NCBI GenBank assembly: GCA_011316305.1
Contig: SAUG01000024.1
Coordinates: 186,001 to 250,000 of the forward strand
Source: Rusavskia elegans
Taxonomy: Eukaryota > Ascomycota > Lecanoromycetes > Teloschistales > Teloschistaceae
Direction of reading: 5' to 3'
DNA length: 64,000 nt
Under the pieces are notes generated by a model that searched no databases, had not been told where the DNA came from, and was given only the letters and a program-made list of their open reading frames with translations. Positions within the stretch are counted from its first letter, which is position 1. Every line of letters begins with the position of its first letter. The position numbers and the translations under genes are program-made. Positions 42,560 to 56,035 of this stretch are shown here, in pieces.

Positions 42560-42800
42560 AAAATAACTATATTAAAAAAAATAAAAATAAAAATAAAAAA
42601 AAGGATATAAATTATATAAAAAAAGATATAAAAGAAAATATAGAAGAAGATATAGAAAAAGATATAGAAAAGAATATAGAAAATAATATAAAAAAAATAT
42701 AGAAAATAATATAGAGGAAGTTATAGATAATAATAAAGAAAAAATAGTAAAGGAAATAGATAATAAAGAAAATAAAAAGGATATAAAAAAAGAATTTATC
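42560..42800 (+). repeat. Purine-rich low-complexity tract (Lys/Glu/Asn-rich coding relic)
   Basis: Strand-biased purine-rich sequence built on gatatagaaaaa-like units, about 12-15 bp. On the plus strand it would read Asp-Ile-Glu-Lys type repeats. RIP has little to act on here. Probably a charged linker of a lost protein. Confidence 0.55.
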
Positions 42801-44567
42801 GGCGGGAAACTAATTTTTAAAAAAGCGACTAATAACGAAAATACTCCTAAAACTATTATTAAAGCTAATCTAGAAAAAATCGCGGGTTTTATATTCTAGT
42901 TATAAATCTTTTAAACTAAATCCGAACCGATTATAGCCGAATATAAAAATATAGAAACTAAATTAAAATAAAAACGGTTACTAGTATAATAGATATACGT
43001 AAAAGAAAATAATTTCGTCTAGTAAAATCGTTTCTAATAATCTAATTTTTAGTACCGGTTAAATTAAATCTAGAAAGCTTTATATTAAAAAGGAAGTAAT
43101 ATAAATATACTATAAATATAGTAGTATAAAATTATATTCGAATATTAAAAGAATATTAATAAATAGTTATACGTATAATAAAAGATTTTAGAATTTAAAA
43201 TATAGATAAATAGAAATATTAAATATTAGATTCTAAATATAAAAAATATCCTAGATAATTTTAATAGAAAAAGTTTTTTTTTCTAATAAAATTTATTTAT
43301 AATTTAATTAGCGGCCGGTCGTTTATATATACTAAAATAAAAAAGATTAGACGATTTAAAGATATTCTGCGGCTAAATTTTGGCGCTAGAAATAATTAAA
43401 AGTAAAATATCTATTCTATCTATAGTTATTACTACTACTTTATATTACTGATTTTTATTCTATTATATAAAGTATTTATATATTTTCTTTCGATTACTAT
43501 ATTTTTTATTAAATATTAAATTTATTAGATATATACTAGAAATCTATAGCTATATACCGAACCTATATTATATATATTCTACTTTCTATTTATATATTTT
43601 TTCCGAGCTAATTTAGTATTTTTTTCCAATTTATTTCTATATTTAAGTTTATTAGATTTCTACTACTTTTTATATTATTTATTTAAAATATTTATATAAA
43701 AAATTTATAATCTATTTTCCAGATAAATAATAATATAGATTAAAATTTAAAAAACGGTATAATATAACTAGAATACTACGCTATAACGAATTTATATATT
43801 TAGTATTTATTAATATTATCTAATATAGTAATAGTAGCGGAAAATTCTAAAATAAATATAAAATATTATTATAGTAGTAGTTTTAGAATATATAAAATAT
43901 ATTTATCTATTAATTGTCTTTATATTTTATTAGATAGGAGACTATCTTTTAATAATATCTATTTTCGATTATATATAGCTAGATATTCTATTTTAAATTC
44001 TATAATTATATTAGATTAAATCTACTAATCTAATCTATTATTTAATCTAATATACTATAAATTTATAATCTATATTTATTATCGATTTCTTTATAATTAT
44101 AAGTTATTATAATATTAACCGCTATTTTTTAAAAGACGAAAGACCTTCTAATAGTAGAAAAGAAAACGAATTCTATTCTATCGACTTTTTTACTAATAGA
44201 AATTATATCAGTAGTAATAGAAATTTAAAAAGTAATTAAATAGAATATTATAATAGAATCTATAAAGCTAGTAGTTTTATTTTTAATTTTTTAATTTATT
44301 CCGATATTAATAATCCCGTAGCTAGTTCTATTATAGATTATTTCGAATCCTTTAGTACTTTATTAGCCGAGAAGTAAATCGAAGGTTATACCGGATTTTA
44401 TATTATAAATAATAATTCTAATACCGAGGCTAGTAAATATAAAGTAAATAAAGCTACTAAATAAACCGAAAATAAAGCAATTAAAGCTACTAAAAATTAG
44501 GATAATAAAGATATAAAAAAGCAAGATAGAGAAAATACCGAAGAATAAAAAAACGAAGATAACGAAA

Positions 44568-44759
44568 AATAAAGCGATAAAAATAATAAAGAATAGAGCG
44601 ACGAAAATAACGAAAAGCAGGGCGATAAAAACTATAAAAAGCAGAGCGATAAAGACTATAAAGAGCAGGGTAATAAAAACTACGAAGAGTAGGACGATAA
44701 AAACTACAAAAAGCAGAACGATAAAGACTATAAAAAATAGAGTAATAAAGCTACCGATA
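44568..44759 (+). repeat. 24-bp tandem repeat, eight units, octapeptide-coding
   Basis: Marker agcag, or its RIP form aatag/agtag/aataa, recurs every 24 bp at 44,568, 44,592, 44,616, 44,640, 44,664, 44,688, 44,712 and 44,736. The least mutated units read Glu-Gln-Gly-Asp-Lys-Asp-Tyr-Glu on the plus strand. The multiple of three and the CAG-to-TAG changes support a former protein with charged octapeptide repeats. Confidence 0.8.
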
Positions 44760-47700
44760 AAGATACTAAAATAGTAGATATCGAAAATAAATATATTAAA
44801 GATAAACTCGATATTAATACGTTTATAGATATTAATTATATAATAATCTATAGTATTTATTTATACGCTTTATTTATTTTTTCTAATTTAAAACTATCTA
44901 ACTTTTTAGTACTATTCTTTTCTATATTAAATTATATACCAGTCCTAAATTATCGTACTAGATATATATAATTAATAATAACTAAACGAAATATTTTTAT
45001 ATAAAAGTTAAGATAAATTATATCTATAGAAATTAAAAAAACGTTACTATTATTTTATAGTTTAAATTCTATAAAAGATTTACTCGTATATAAAATATAG
45101 TTAAAATATTTAACGCGGAACTAAATAATTGAATATATAATATATTTAAAAAAAATATAGAAATTATTTAACCGATTCGAATTCTATTTCGATTAAAAGG
45201 CTTTATATAATTAATAGTTAGTAGCCTTTTATATTTCGATTAATAATAATATTTTAAATTAACTATATATTTATCTAGTATTCGAATAGATAATATAAAT
45301 TAATGTAATATTTTAGATTATATATATAATATTATAAGTTCGCGAATTCTATATCGACTATATATATAAATAGTACTATATTTTCGGATTTAATTTCTTT
45401 AAAATATATAAAATTCTAGAAATATTTAAAATATAATTAACTAAAATAAAATAAAAAGATTTTTATAATTTATATACTATTAGATTAGAAATATTTAAAA
45501 TTTATATTCGACTATAATTTCTATCCAGCGGTCTTTTATATAGCGTACTTCTATATTATATAAAAGAGATTATTAGTAATCGATATATAAATTATTATAT
45601 CAGGTAAAAAAGATATAATTTCGATAATAATTTATTTTAAAGGGTTTAAAAAGTAAAATATCTAGAAAAACTAGTATTTTACTATCTACTATAGTAAAAC
45701 TTTTTTAATAGAAGTAAAGCGAAATATACTAGTAGTTCGAACTAAAGCGACGCGATTATTATTAATAGATATAAAGCTAAAAGTTTTTATTTTTAATTTC
45801 GTTCGAGAAATTCTATTTATATCTAATATAATTTAATTCTTTTAATATTAAATATAGTACTATATAGTCTTCTTTTAACTATAGAAATATCTAGTAGAAT
45901 TTCTTTTATATCTAGTACTTTTTCCTATAACGTCATTTTAAAATTAGAATATTATTATTACCTTTTTATATTTATAATCTAAAGGTTTTATAGTACTAAA
46001 TTTCAGATATAATATATTCGGAAATAATAGTAAAATACTGGAATTAACCTCGTAATATAAATATTAGTTAGTAAGTAAATATATAAAAGGGCTAAATAAC
46101 GGTTAAAGAATTTTATAAAAAAGTCAGCGCTATTATTAAAAGCCGAAATAAATCCGATAATTTAATTATATATATATATATATCTATCGGAAAAGTAATA
46201 ATAATATAGCTATCCACTATAAAAACTCTATATTTTAATATCCGTCTAGTAAAAGATATCTGATTTCGCTATTACTATTTTTATTACGGTTATTTAATCG
46301 GAATTTAAATTACTATAGACGCGCTAAAAAGTAGCTAATTATTAAATTTCCGCTAGTTAAAAATTATTTTCGATAGTAATATACTACGTAATAAAATAGA
46401 TCTAGAAGTTTAATATAATAGTAAAAGACTTTACTTTAGAATACTATTAGTAAATTAAATTTAATTTATCTATTTTAGCTATAAACGAAATAATAGTAAT
46501 AAAATCTATATTATAAATAGTTACCGACGAATTAGACGATTTCTATAATAATAGTACGCGCTATTCGAAGGTTAGATATTTATATCTATCCGGTCTATCG
46601 GATTTTAGAAAAAGTACTAGTCCTATAGTTTATTATAAAATATCGAATTAAATAAAATATACTTCTATTATAGTTAGAACAGCGTACTAATATATTATTA
46701 ATAGTTATTATATTAGAGATTTTATATAAATATATCTATAGTAGATATAGCGGTATATATTTGGAATAATATTTAGAAAAAAAATAATTAATTCGATATA
46801 CCTCGCGTATTAAAAATAGATAATAGTTTCGGATCGGTTTATATTTAATAGATTTTCAGATAAAATAGATAATATAATATTTTTAATAGTATAAATACGC
46901 TATATCTATAGATAGCAATCTATTCGCTCCGATAAAACCGTCGAACTCCGCGCTAGCTCGAGACCATCGGCCGCTTCGGTACCAGGCTACGGTTCGAGTT
47001 AACGAAATTACGTAATTCGAATAGAAAAATATTATTAGATCAGCCGTTCGATTAGAAAGTAATACTGGATCCGTTACTTTTAGATTAAACGGATCTATTA
47101 AATATAATACCTCCGGATATAAAATCTAACTGCTTTAATATAAGAATTTTACCCCGCCTATCTATCTAATTAAAGATCCGAAAATACGTTTAAAATTTAG
47201 TTTATCTACTTTACTGGACCAGTCGATATCAATTTATTGCCCGAAATAGATATTGGATTGCTATATTTCGTAATCCGGTCTATTATTTTCCAGCCGAACG
47301 CGTATAATATAATAGGTAATAGATTCGTCGATTATAAAAGAAGCTATACGCTTTTTATTTCGCCGGTACTAATAATATTAGGTTTAGTTAATATCTAGAT
47401 AAACCGTAGGCCGAGATTATAGGTAATCTATCTAAAAAAAAGCCGGGTCGGAGAAATTAACGACGCTTAAAAAACTAGATATAGAAATAAAAGAAGGAAT
47501 TTTTTTATTATTTAATCCGAAATTAAATCTTAATATAATATTAATAAGTAAAAAAATCTTTTAGAATTTTATAATTTTTCTTTTTTTTAGCGGGTTTTTA
47601 ATTAGATATTAAAGCTATAGTAAAAATACTATTAGAGACGAATTACTAGTAATTTTTAATAATATATCTAGTAAAAAAAATCTATAAATCGAATACGGCT

Positions 47701-48045
47701 ATATATTTTTCTATTTTATATTGAAATTATCTAGAATAATATATATAGATATATAAAATATAATTTCTTTTAAAAGTAAATATAAATCTATAATTAGTAA
47801 TATTATATCGGTACTATTTCTTTAATATTATTAATATCTAATTTCTATAATTCTATTTTCTATACTCGACTATAGTAAAAATAAGCGATAATAGGCTTCG
47901 GTATAGCTATATTAAACCGAATTATCGCCTAATATAGAATACTCTTTTACTATTATATAGAACGGAAACCGAGCTCTATTCGCGAGTTATTTAAAAGCTC
48001 GCCTTCGTATTCTATAGTACTAAAATATAACTAGGCTAATATTAG

Positions 48046-48500
48046 ATTAGTTTAGTCTTTTTAATTTTAGAAAATAAACTAATTTATACGATTATCTATA
48101 TCGCGGAAAATAAATTAGAGTTAATTGGACTAGTCGACGCCACGGAATATTAGTAGACTGGCCGTTTTATCGGGTTTCGAACCCGGATTCGTGTCCCGGG
48201 TTCGACTTTCTAACCGTATTAGGAAGGAGATTAACTTAAACTGGTAATTTAGGCGCGTTAGCTACGTTTATCGCGAAGTCGGGTCGCCATTTTGGTTCGA
48301 AGTAGCCAGTCTAAATATTAGTTAGATATAGAAACTCTAGCTTATTATATTGGTTCGGAAACACGGAGCTAACTATAGATATATTATCGTCGTTTGTTCG
48401 TGATTTTCTAGCGTTTCCAGAAGATTTAAATCTGGCTATTATATCTCGGGAATATTTCTATTTTAGATAAAACTACCGCGAGATTATTTTCGAAATAGTA
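48046..48500 (+). pseudogene. Relic reading frame split by a 160-bp MITE, unknown product
   Basis: After excising the MITE 48,154-48,313 and one target duplication, a plus-strand frame reads YIAENKLELIGLVDATEY, then LDIETLAYYIGSETRS and later LDKTTARLFS, with only TAA/TAG interruptions. Copy 1 (about 3234-3420) gives the parallel YIAESKLELIKLTDATKY and LDIEILIYYIGSEIRS. The two copies differ mainly by RIP-type changes and keep the same frame. This is good evidence of an old protein gene; I cannot name it. It probably continues rightward toward about 50,000, where a lightly mutated patch reads LPSASGILINPDSPTALSDE. Confidence 0.5.
48154..48313 (+). mobile_element. hAT-like MITE, short form (160 bp), in copy 2 only
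   Basis: TAGACTGGCC ... GCCAGTCTA with perfect 8-bp duplications aatattag (48,146-48,153 and 48,314-48,321). Copy 1 has the empty site at about 3326-3333. It interrupts a relic reading frame (48,046-48,500). Same family as 39,075-39,234. The weak RIP damage and identical duplications suggest a recent arrival relative to the host repeat. Confidence 0.88.
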
Positions 48501-50841
48501 TTTATTATTTTATTTTTATAATAAGGATTAATTTTATTTTTAATTTTATTCCCGTTTTTATCGCTGCTACCGAGTTTATTAATATATAATAGATATACGC
48601 CCGTAGAATCTATAAATTAAATACCTTTTTTTTAAAATAAAATATAATAATTCTAAAAATCAGATATAATATAAATATATTTATTTTATTTAATTATTTA
48701 TTATCCGAATTACTATCTTTTCCGCTGTTTTTAAAAGATTTTAATTTAGAAATTAGTTTCGCCTATTCCGCTTAACTCTTTAAATCGGAACTTTAAACGC
48801 TAATTCCGAATTAAAAGATATTTATAATAGCGCCGGAAATCGTATTCTAGTAACTTCTATTACTATTATATTTTAGGCCTATTTTATTCGCGATAGCGGT
48901 TATATTATTAATTACTATAATTAAAATTTCTATCTAATATAGATAGAGCGGAAATATATTTAGAAAAATAAAATATTTCTACCGAATTATTTATATTTTA
49001 AAGTATTTAATATTCTATTTTAGTTATTTTTCTATTTAGTTATCTACGGCCCTATTAATTTTCGCTTTATTAAAACTAGTTTAAATTTACTATTATAAAT
49101 TAAATCTCGAAAGTAGATAGCGAAGTAATATTAAAAAACTAAATATATCGTTTATATATTTATTAAAAGACTAATACTATAACCGGAAGATTTTATTAAA
49201 AAGCATTTATATAATTTTAATATCTTCGACGTTATAATCGAAATATCTACTATAATATATTAACTACCTTTATATATATTAAGCCCGATTTACTTTTCTA
49301 AAAACGTATTTATATAAATTTAAAATCTAGAACGATATTTATCTATATAATAGATCTCGTTAGTATTTTTTATATCGATACTATTTGTTTTTCCGGAGAT
49401 TAATCGAGTTTTAATACTTTAAACTAGCTATATTATATCCCCGAACCTTTTATTAGCCGCTATATTATCTACTTTCCTATTACTATCGCCGGTTTTAATT
49501 TTAATATCCGCCTTTATAATTCCGAAAGATAAATATCCGCCTTTATAGGCAGGAAACTATATTTCCGACCTAGAATATATTTATATAACTTTTAACGAAC
49601 GAGAGTAAATATATAGTAAAGGTTCTATAGTTCTAATATCTTCTAACTTTTATTTTTTATTTTCTAAAAGTAATATTCCTTTCTAACCGAATATAGATAC
49701 TAGTCTAATAGATAATATCGTTAACGTCGGTATTAGTATAAAATCCAGTTATATAAATAGTTATATAGATCTAATATCTTTTTATATTTAAAAGATATAT
49801 AGCTTTTTTTATTTAATAATCGGGTATACGGCTAGATTAGATAATATTACTATAACTTCTAATAATCGAATTAGATTTAATAAACGCGAGAGTAATCCTG
49901 CCTCTATATTTCTACCTTCTGCGTCAGGGATCCTTATCAATCCAGATTCGCCTACTGCTCTTTCAGACGAACATTTTATATAAGCGATCGGAGACGCGCT
50001 TCCCAGCTACAATATTCGATTATCGAAGACTAAGAAATAATCGAAAGTACTACTATAGTTTAAATAGCTCGCTAAATAGAAATTTAATAGTATTTATAAT
50101 TTCTTACTAATTTAATAGGGCCGGATATTTTATTATACGGGAACTTATTTTCTTTTTATAAAAAACTAGTAGTTTTCGAATCTACTAGATTTAATAGCTT
50201 TATTTACTACCGAAAACTATTTTAAAGTTAGAATTTCCGATATATAGTATAGCTACGCTAGTTACGGAGTAATATTTACTTATATTAAAGTTTAGTTCGA
50301 TAAAATCCGCTAGAATAGTTTAGACTTTAATATTTATTTAGAATATAATAATAACTATAAATCAATAGACGTTTTATATTTATATTACTATAACTATTAT
50401 ATTATCCATATAATCTACGAGCCGGCGAATATTAACTAAAATCGTTAGAGATACTATAGATAAACGAGATTCCTTCGGAATAAACGTTTATCTATTTATA
50501 TTTATTATACGTAGTATAATCTTCTATATATAATATAAGTAAATCTTCGGATAAAACTTTTATAGCGAATTTAAACTATAATTATATAGTATATAGTATT
50601 AATATATAATAAAGTTTACTATATTTAGTTTATCGTCCTATATTAAATATACGATCTATCTAAAGCGGAGCCGATTAAAAATTCTATAGATATCTTTTTT
50701 CGATTTTCGAATTTATATTATTTTATCTATCGTTTTCTTCCGTAGTAATAAATAAAAGGGAATTTATATTCGATTATCCTATAACGAATAAAAAACGAAA
50801 ACCCGACTTTATTTATTAATTCTATATCTCGGACCGTCTAA

Positions 50842-51093
50842 AGATATACGCTACCGTTATTAGATATTAGAATTATATTATTAATAAATACTAGAAGGTT
50901 AATAACAGCAGTCGTCTTGCCGAAATTATACGTAGTATTTTATTCTGGGCCAATTACTGGGATTTCAACCCTTCTGGCGGCAAGCGAAATAATTCTACCC
51001 AATTTAAAATTGAATAGACGTAGTAATAAAGGTTCGGCTAGGTCGATATTATTACGTAGTCTATACGTTAAATCTGGCCGTCGGTTTTTTTAC
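50842..51093 (+). pseudogene. Stop-free relic of a protein gene in copy 2, unknown product
   Basis: Eighty-four codons without any stop in otherwise shattered DNA. They read in part LPLLDIRIILLINTRRLI, VVFYSGPITGISTLLA and LNRRSNKGSARSILLRS. Copy 1 conserves the frame (about 8092-8250 reads EPITGISTLLAVNE and LNRRSNKGSAGSILL), and differences are mostly synonymous or conservative, which supports real former coding. It extends upstream through frames with TAA/TAG only. In copy 1 it is split by the SINE and a MITE. No family recognised; the IRI-to-ISTLLA part is moderately hydrophobic, the rest basic. Confidence 0.55.
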
Positions 51094-53935
51094 TAAAATT
51101 TCTTACTCGTCTTTTATAAAAAAATAGTAGAATTTATCGATTAGTATTATTAATTTATTATAACTTTACTATTCTCTTTAATATATATAGTTATTTAATA
51201 TAAAATAATATCTCTTTTATTATATTTAGAATATTATCTATACTAGAAAAGATAATTAGTATTTCTTAATTTTCTTTACTAGTATTAAGAGATATTTAAA
51301 ACTATATTAAAATAAAAATTCTATTATTAATTTAATTTTAGTAGATATTTTAAGTCTAATAGAAATTTATAAATATTATTTATATCTATCTAGATTCTAC
51401 TATTTATTATTATAATTTAATAATATTTTATTAAAAATCTATCCGATAATATTCGGATTAATAGATTTTATTTTAGATTAAAATCCGGTATCCGTATTAT
51501 AGATTCTATATTATATCCTTTTACTATATTTCTAAAAAAATAATTTTATTATTTCTATTCGAATATAATATTCCGGATCTATATTTCTATTTATAATAAA
51601 AGTAATAATATTTTATAGCTATTTAATAAATCCGAACTTTTTACTAAATATCGGAAATCTGCTAGGTTACGATTTCTAAAGAAAATTATAGAAAGAAAAA
51701 AAGATAAATTCTATTCGAACGCCTAGAAAACGTAATATAATATTAAATAGCTGCCTAGAATTTAGTACTACTTTTCGAAAGGATATAAAAATATCTATAA
51801 AATTAAATAGAAAAAGAAAGCCGCTTTCTATAAAAATATATACTATTATCTATTATTTAATTATAGGTTTTTTTAGATTTACGTTAGTTATTAAAAAGTC
51901 TATTTTAAATATATCTACGAATTCCCAGGTCTATATTCTATTTATAAAAAAAGAAATATCTAAAATATATATAAGTATATTTTTAATAATCGGTCTACTA
52001 GAGGAAAAACGAATTAGTAAATCGTCTATCTATAGTTTAAAGCCCTATAAATAAGTAATTACTAGATTAAAAAGGGAGAAAATATAATAAATATATCTAA
52101 GCCTTCTATAGAAAGTAGTTCTAGGCCCCTTTAATCTATATTATCGATAAAACGGAAATCTATAGAAATAAACGACTATAATAATAAATTTAATCTAGTT
52201 AGACTATTAAAATAATATAAAAATACTAGAAATATATAGATATAGATAACGCCGCTGTTTAATATAGATATAGAAAGTAAATAAATAAATACTATTTATC
52301 TAGTAATAAAGCTAACCGATAAAAATAACTAGTATAAAAAATTCTACAGCCTCTTTTCTCTAATTATTTAAAATAAGCTCTAAATTTATTAGAAAGGTAT
52401 CAAGCTAACGTATTATAGTAATAAAAATCTACTATCTATATATATAACGACTATATTAATAGCTATTAAATCCTATTAGTTATAGAAATAAAGTTTTCGA
52501 ATATCTAATTCGAGTAGATAAAATACTAATTTTTATAAAAAATTAGATATATAAATTAATAGTTTATCAATTTAAAATTATTAAAGCCTAGTTATATTAT
52601 TTTAGACTAAAAATATAGTATACTTTAGACGGAATTTCTTAAAAAGAAATTTTATCTAATATAAAAGTTTAATCAACGAGTAAATTACTTTCTATTATAT
52701 TAATAATACTATACCGATCCTTTAATAAATTTAATCTAGATATATATCTAGCTCGCCGGTATTAGTATATATCTAGCTTAAAAGGATAATTATATAATCT
52801 AGTCTATTAATATTTTTATAGTTAATATCAATCGGATATTAAATAGAAACTTTTTTTTTACCGTTTAAAATAATTTTATTAGAATAGAAAGCTAATACGG
52901 AATTTCTAGAAATTTATATTTCTACTATATAATATTCTAGTAAATTCTAAAACGATTTTATATATTAAATTTATATAAAAAAATACTAATTCCGTATATA
53001 TAGATAAAATTTAATCTAAAATACTTTTAAAATATTATAATACTTTTTACTTCGGCTATAATATCTATTTTCTACTAAAAAATTATTTTAAAAATAGCTA
53101 AATAGTAAACCGGCTATAAAAACCCTTTATAAAAGTTCTATAAAAAAGTAAATTAAATTAAAAGTTTCTATATAACTTTATTATAATAGTATATTTATAT
53201 ATCCGAATACCGTATCTGGAATAGTATTAATAACCCGTATTTTATTTAAGTCTGGAAAGGAAGTTAAAACGACTATAACTTTTTAATTAGTAACCGGGTA
53301 TCTATTAGTAATCTAATTTAATAGTTTTTTAAAATCGAAGATTTTCGGAGTACCGATACGTAACTAGTACCGATCGAAATTAAGAATATTAATTCTACTA
53401 CCGATAAAGCTGCGAACGTCAGATGGATATTCGGGTTTACCCCGGAGCAATCAGCTACTTGTTAAACTGTTATTATTACAAGTATTATCGCTTCCGATTC
53501 TGTTGCATTGATCCCTATAGCGTACGTACGTAGACGAAAGAATTTCGAATATAGTATAAAAATAACGTTAAAAAAAGATTATCGACCTATATAGATTCTA
53601 TATTAGCTTGCCGTATTTTTTTTTAAATTCCGCCTATTTATCGTATCTTTTATAGAATTAGGTAAAGCTATTAAATATATACAAAATTTTACTAAAAAAT
53701 ACAAAAAAACTAGTATTTTAAAATCTAATCTTTTTATAATAATAGAACTAATATAGTTAAAAGATTAATGAATTTACTAGTATTATCTATATCTAGTTTA
53801 ATCGGCCTATAGTTTATACTATCGAATAATTTAAATCTTATTTTCTACCGTAGTAATAGATTATAAAAGACGTATAGAAACTATATATAGCTTTTAAATA
53901 ATATTCTAAAAATTATAATATCGAGATATTCGATA

Positions 53936-54556
53936 TATCAGCATTTTTCAAAACCGGCTTAAAGTCGTTTTTAGCCGTTTTAGCCGTCTTAGCCGGTTCT
54001 TAGCCGGTACGGCTAAGAGCGGCTTATAAACGGCTTATTAGCCGGTCTCGGGTATACCCGAAGCTGCGTAGCTACGCGGCTAAGACGGCTAGGACGGCTA
54101 AACGATTAAGACGGCTAAAAATATTTAGAGATTCGATTTTAAATTCGTTTAAATCCTTTTTAGTTAATAGGCCTATATACGCCTATATATACCGCTAGGC
54201 TAGCTTTATTTAGATCGAAAATATCAGATTTTTTTACTAGAATCTAACTAGATTAGGTCTAGCGTAGTTTATTAAATAGATATTCGATTTCCGTTATTTT
54301 TACTTTTAGTAGCGGCCGCTAAACTTTATTTTCGAATTAGGTTATATAGGTCTATTTTTAGCTTATATAAAGATTCTATTTTAGGCTGTTTACTAAACAG
54401 ATATTCGTACTATAGATACTTTTAGAGCTCCAATCTATCGAAAATCCACTTTTTAGATTTTTAGATTATTTGAATTAACTAGATTATTTGGATTATTTGG
54501 ATTAAAGTGGCTGTCAGCCGGTTTAATTTGAAAATCCATTTTAGAATCCGCTGATG
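53936..54556 (+). mobile_element. TATCAGC fold-back element, copy C5, in copy 2 only
   Basis: Starts TATCAGC, right end GCTGATG. Copy 1 is uninterrupted at about 11,725-11,745. The right junction has about three unexplained bases (gac) before the flank resumes, so the exact end and target duplication are uncertain. The body matches C4 closely, with well-preserved fold-back arrays and modest RIP damage. Confidence 0.78.
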
Positions 54557-55959
54557 ACTATCTTTCCGCTTTTTAAAGACTTTAAATTTATTTTTAAAAA
54601 AAATCCCGACCTTAAAATTATCGGTAAATATAAATCGGTTTATTATAAATTTAAATTAAAAAAAAAAATTCAACCGAAAAACTTTATATAAAATACCTAT
54701 AGTATACTAAAGGTTTTAAAAAAAGAAAAATCTTCTATTAAAATATTTAATAAAATTTCCTTTTTATAATATATATAAAAAATAAATAGTAAATATTTTT
54801 AATATCGAAAGATCTAGTACCGGCTTTCTAATAGAATAAAGAACTAATAGGTAAAGAAATTTAGTTTTAGTAGCCGATAGATAAATTAGAGGTATTTATA
54901 TTAAAGGAATATATAATTACTCTAAACTTTTACTCGCAGCTAGTCGCCGACGTTAAAAGAATTCTTAATTTTATAAAAAATCTAATAAAATCTATAAAAA
55001 CGAAAAATCTTATATCTATTTTCCTATACTACTATAATTACGGAAATAAAAAATATAATAAAAAAGGTTTACTAATACGCGTTTCGAATAAAGATAATAT
55101 CCGGCTAGTTAGATTTATATAGAGCCTAAAATAGTAGTTAATAGATTTCTATCGACACGGCTTTAATTCCTATCTATATAAACCGATAAGAAATATAATA
55201 TACGAATTTTAGTATATAGAAATACTTATATAACTATACCGGTAAAGATTTATACTCGATAGATAAATAATTAAAATTATCGACTAATCGATTTAATATA
55301 GTAGTTAAACTATTATTATAAATTTCAGTAAATAGAATCTACTAGATAGATTTATTCTAGCTAGATATAAATAGTATAAAAAAGATAAATAGCTCTATAA
55401 TTAAAATAGTAAATTATTTCGAAACTATAATATCGATCTAGAGATTTTTATAGTACTGCTAAACTTTATTAACTTTAAATAGAATTAAGAAATACAGTTT
55501 TAAAATATAACCTATACTAGATACTAGATAGAAAAGTTTATATAATATAGGCTACGAGAACTAATTATCTATAATATAATACCGTTTTAATCTATTTAAT
55601 ATCTATATACTCGTTTTATCCTTTTCTAGAAAATTATAAAAAAAAGAACTCGGAGAAAATAATAATTTTAGAAAAATTATATTAGAAAAAAATATTATTG
55701 ATTAATATTATATAAATAAACTAGTCGATTCAATTTTTAGTAGATTTAATAGTATTCTATAAATATTATTCGAGACTATTATAGAAAACTATAACTATAA
55801 TATTTCTTTCCGGAAAATATTATAAAAAGAGGTTCTAGACTAGGCCGATATAAAAGATTATAAAGCTTAAAAAGAAGAGATTATTTAACTCTCTATAAAG
55901 AAAATAATAGTAACGATAATAACAATAATAACGACGAAAACGACGACGATAATAACGAC

Positions 55960-56035
55960 GAAGACGACGACGAAGACGACGACGAAGACGACGACGAAGA
56001 CGACGACGAAGACGACGACGAAGACGACGACGAAA
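55960..56035 (+). repeat. 12-bp coding-type minisatellite (Glu-Asp-Asp-Asp), about 6 units
   Basis: GAA positions at 55,960, 55,972, 55,984, 55,996, 56,008, 56,020 and 56,032 show an exact 12-bp period of GAAGACGACGAC. Copy 1 has three such GAA positions. The surrounding tract (about 55,905-56,110) is Asp/Asn-rich and ends in AAT/AAC repeats. It marks an acidic region near the end of a relic gene. Confidence 0.85.

Larger units (their letters stand above)
39235..45770. repeat. RIP-degraded DNA of the middle region, with coding-type tandem repeats
   Basis: AT-rich RIP-mutated DNA up to the start of copy 2. Notable are a Lys/Glu-rich low-complexity tract (42,560-42,800) and a 24-bp tandem repeat (44,568-44,759). 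Both look like repetitive parts of former plus-strand proteins. No intact gene. The sequence flows into copy 2 without a visible boundary because copy 1's left end is outside the window. Confidence 0.65.
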
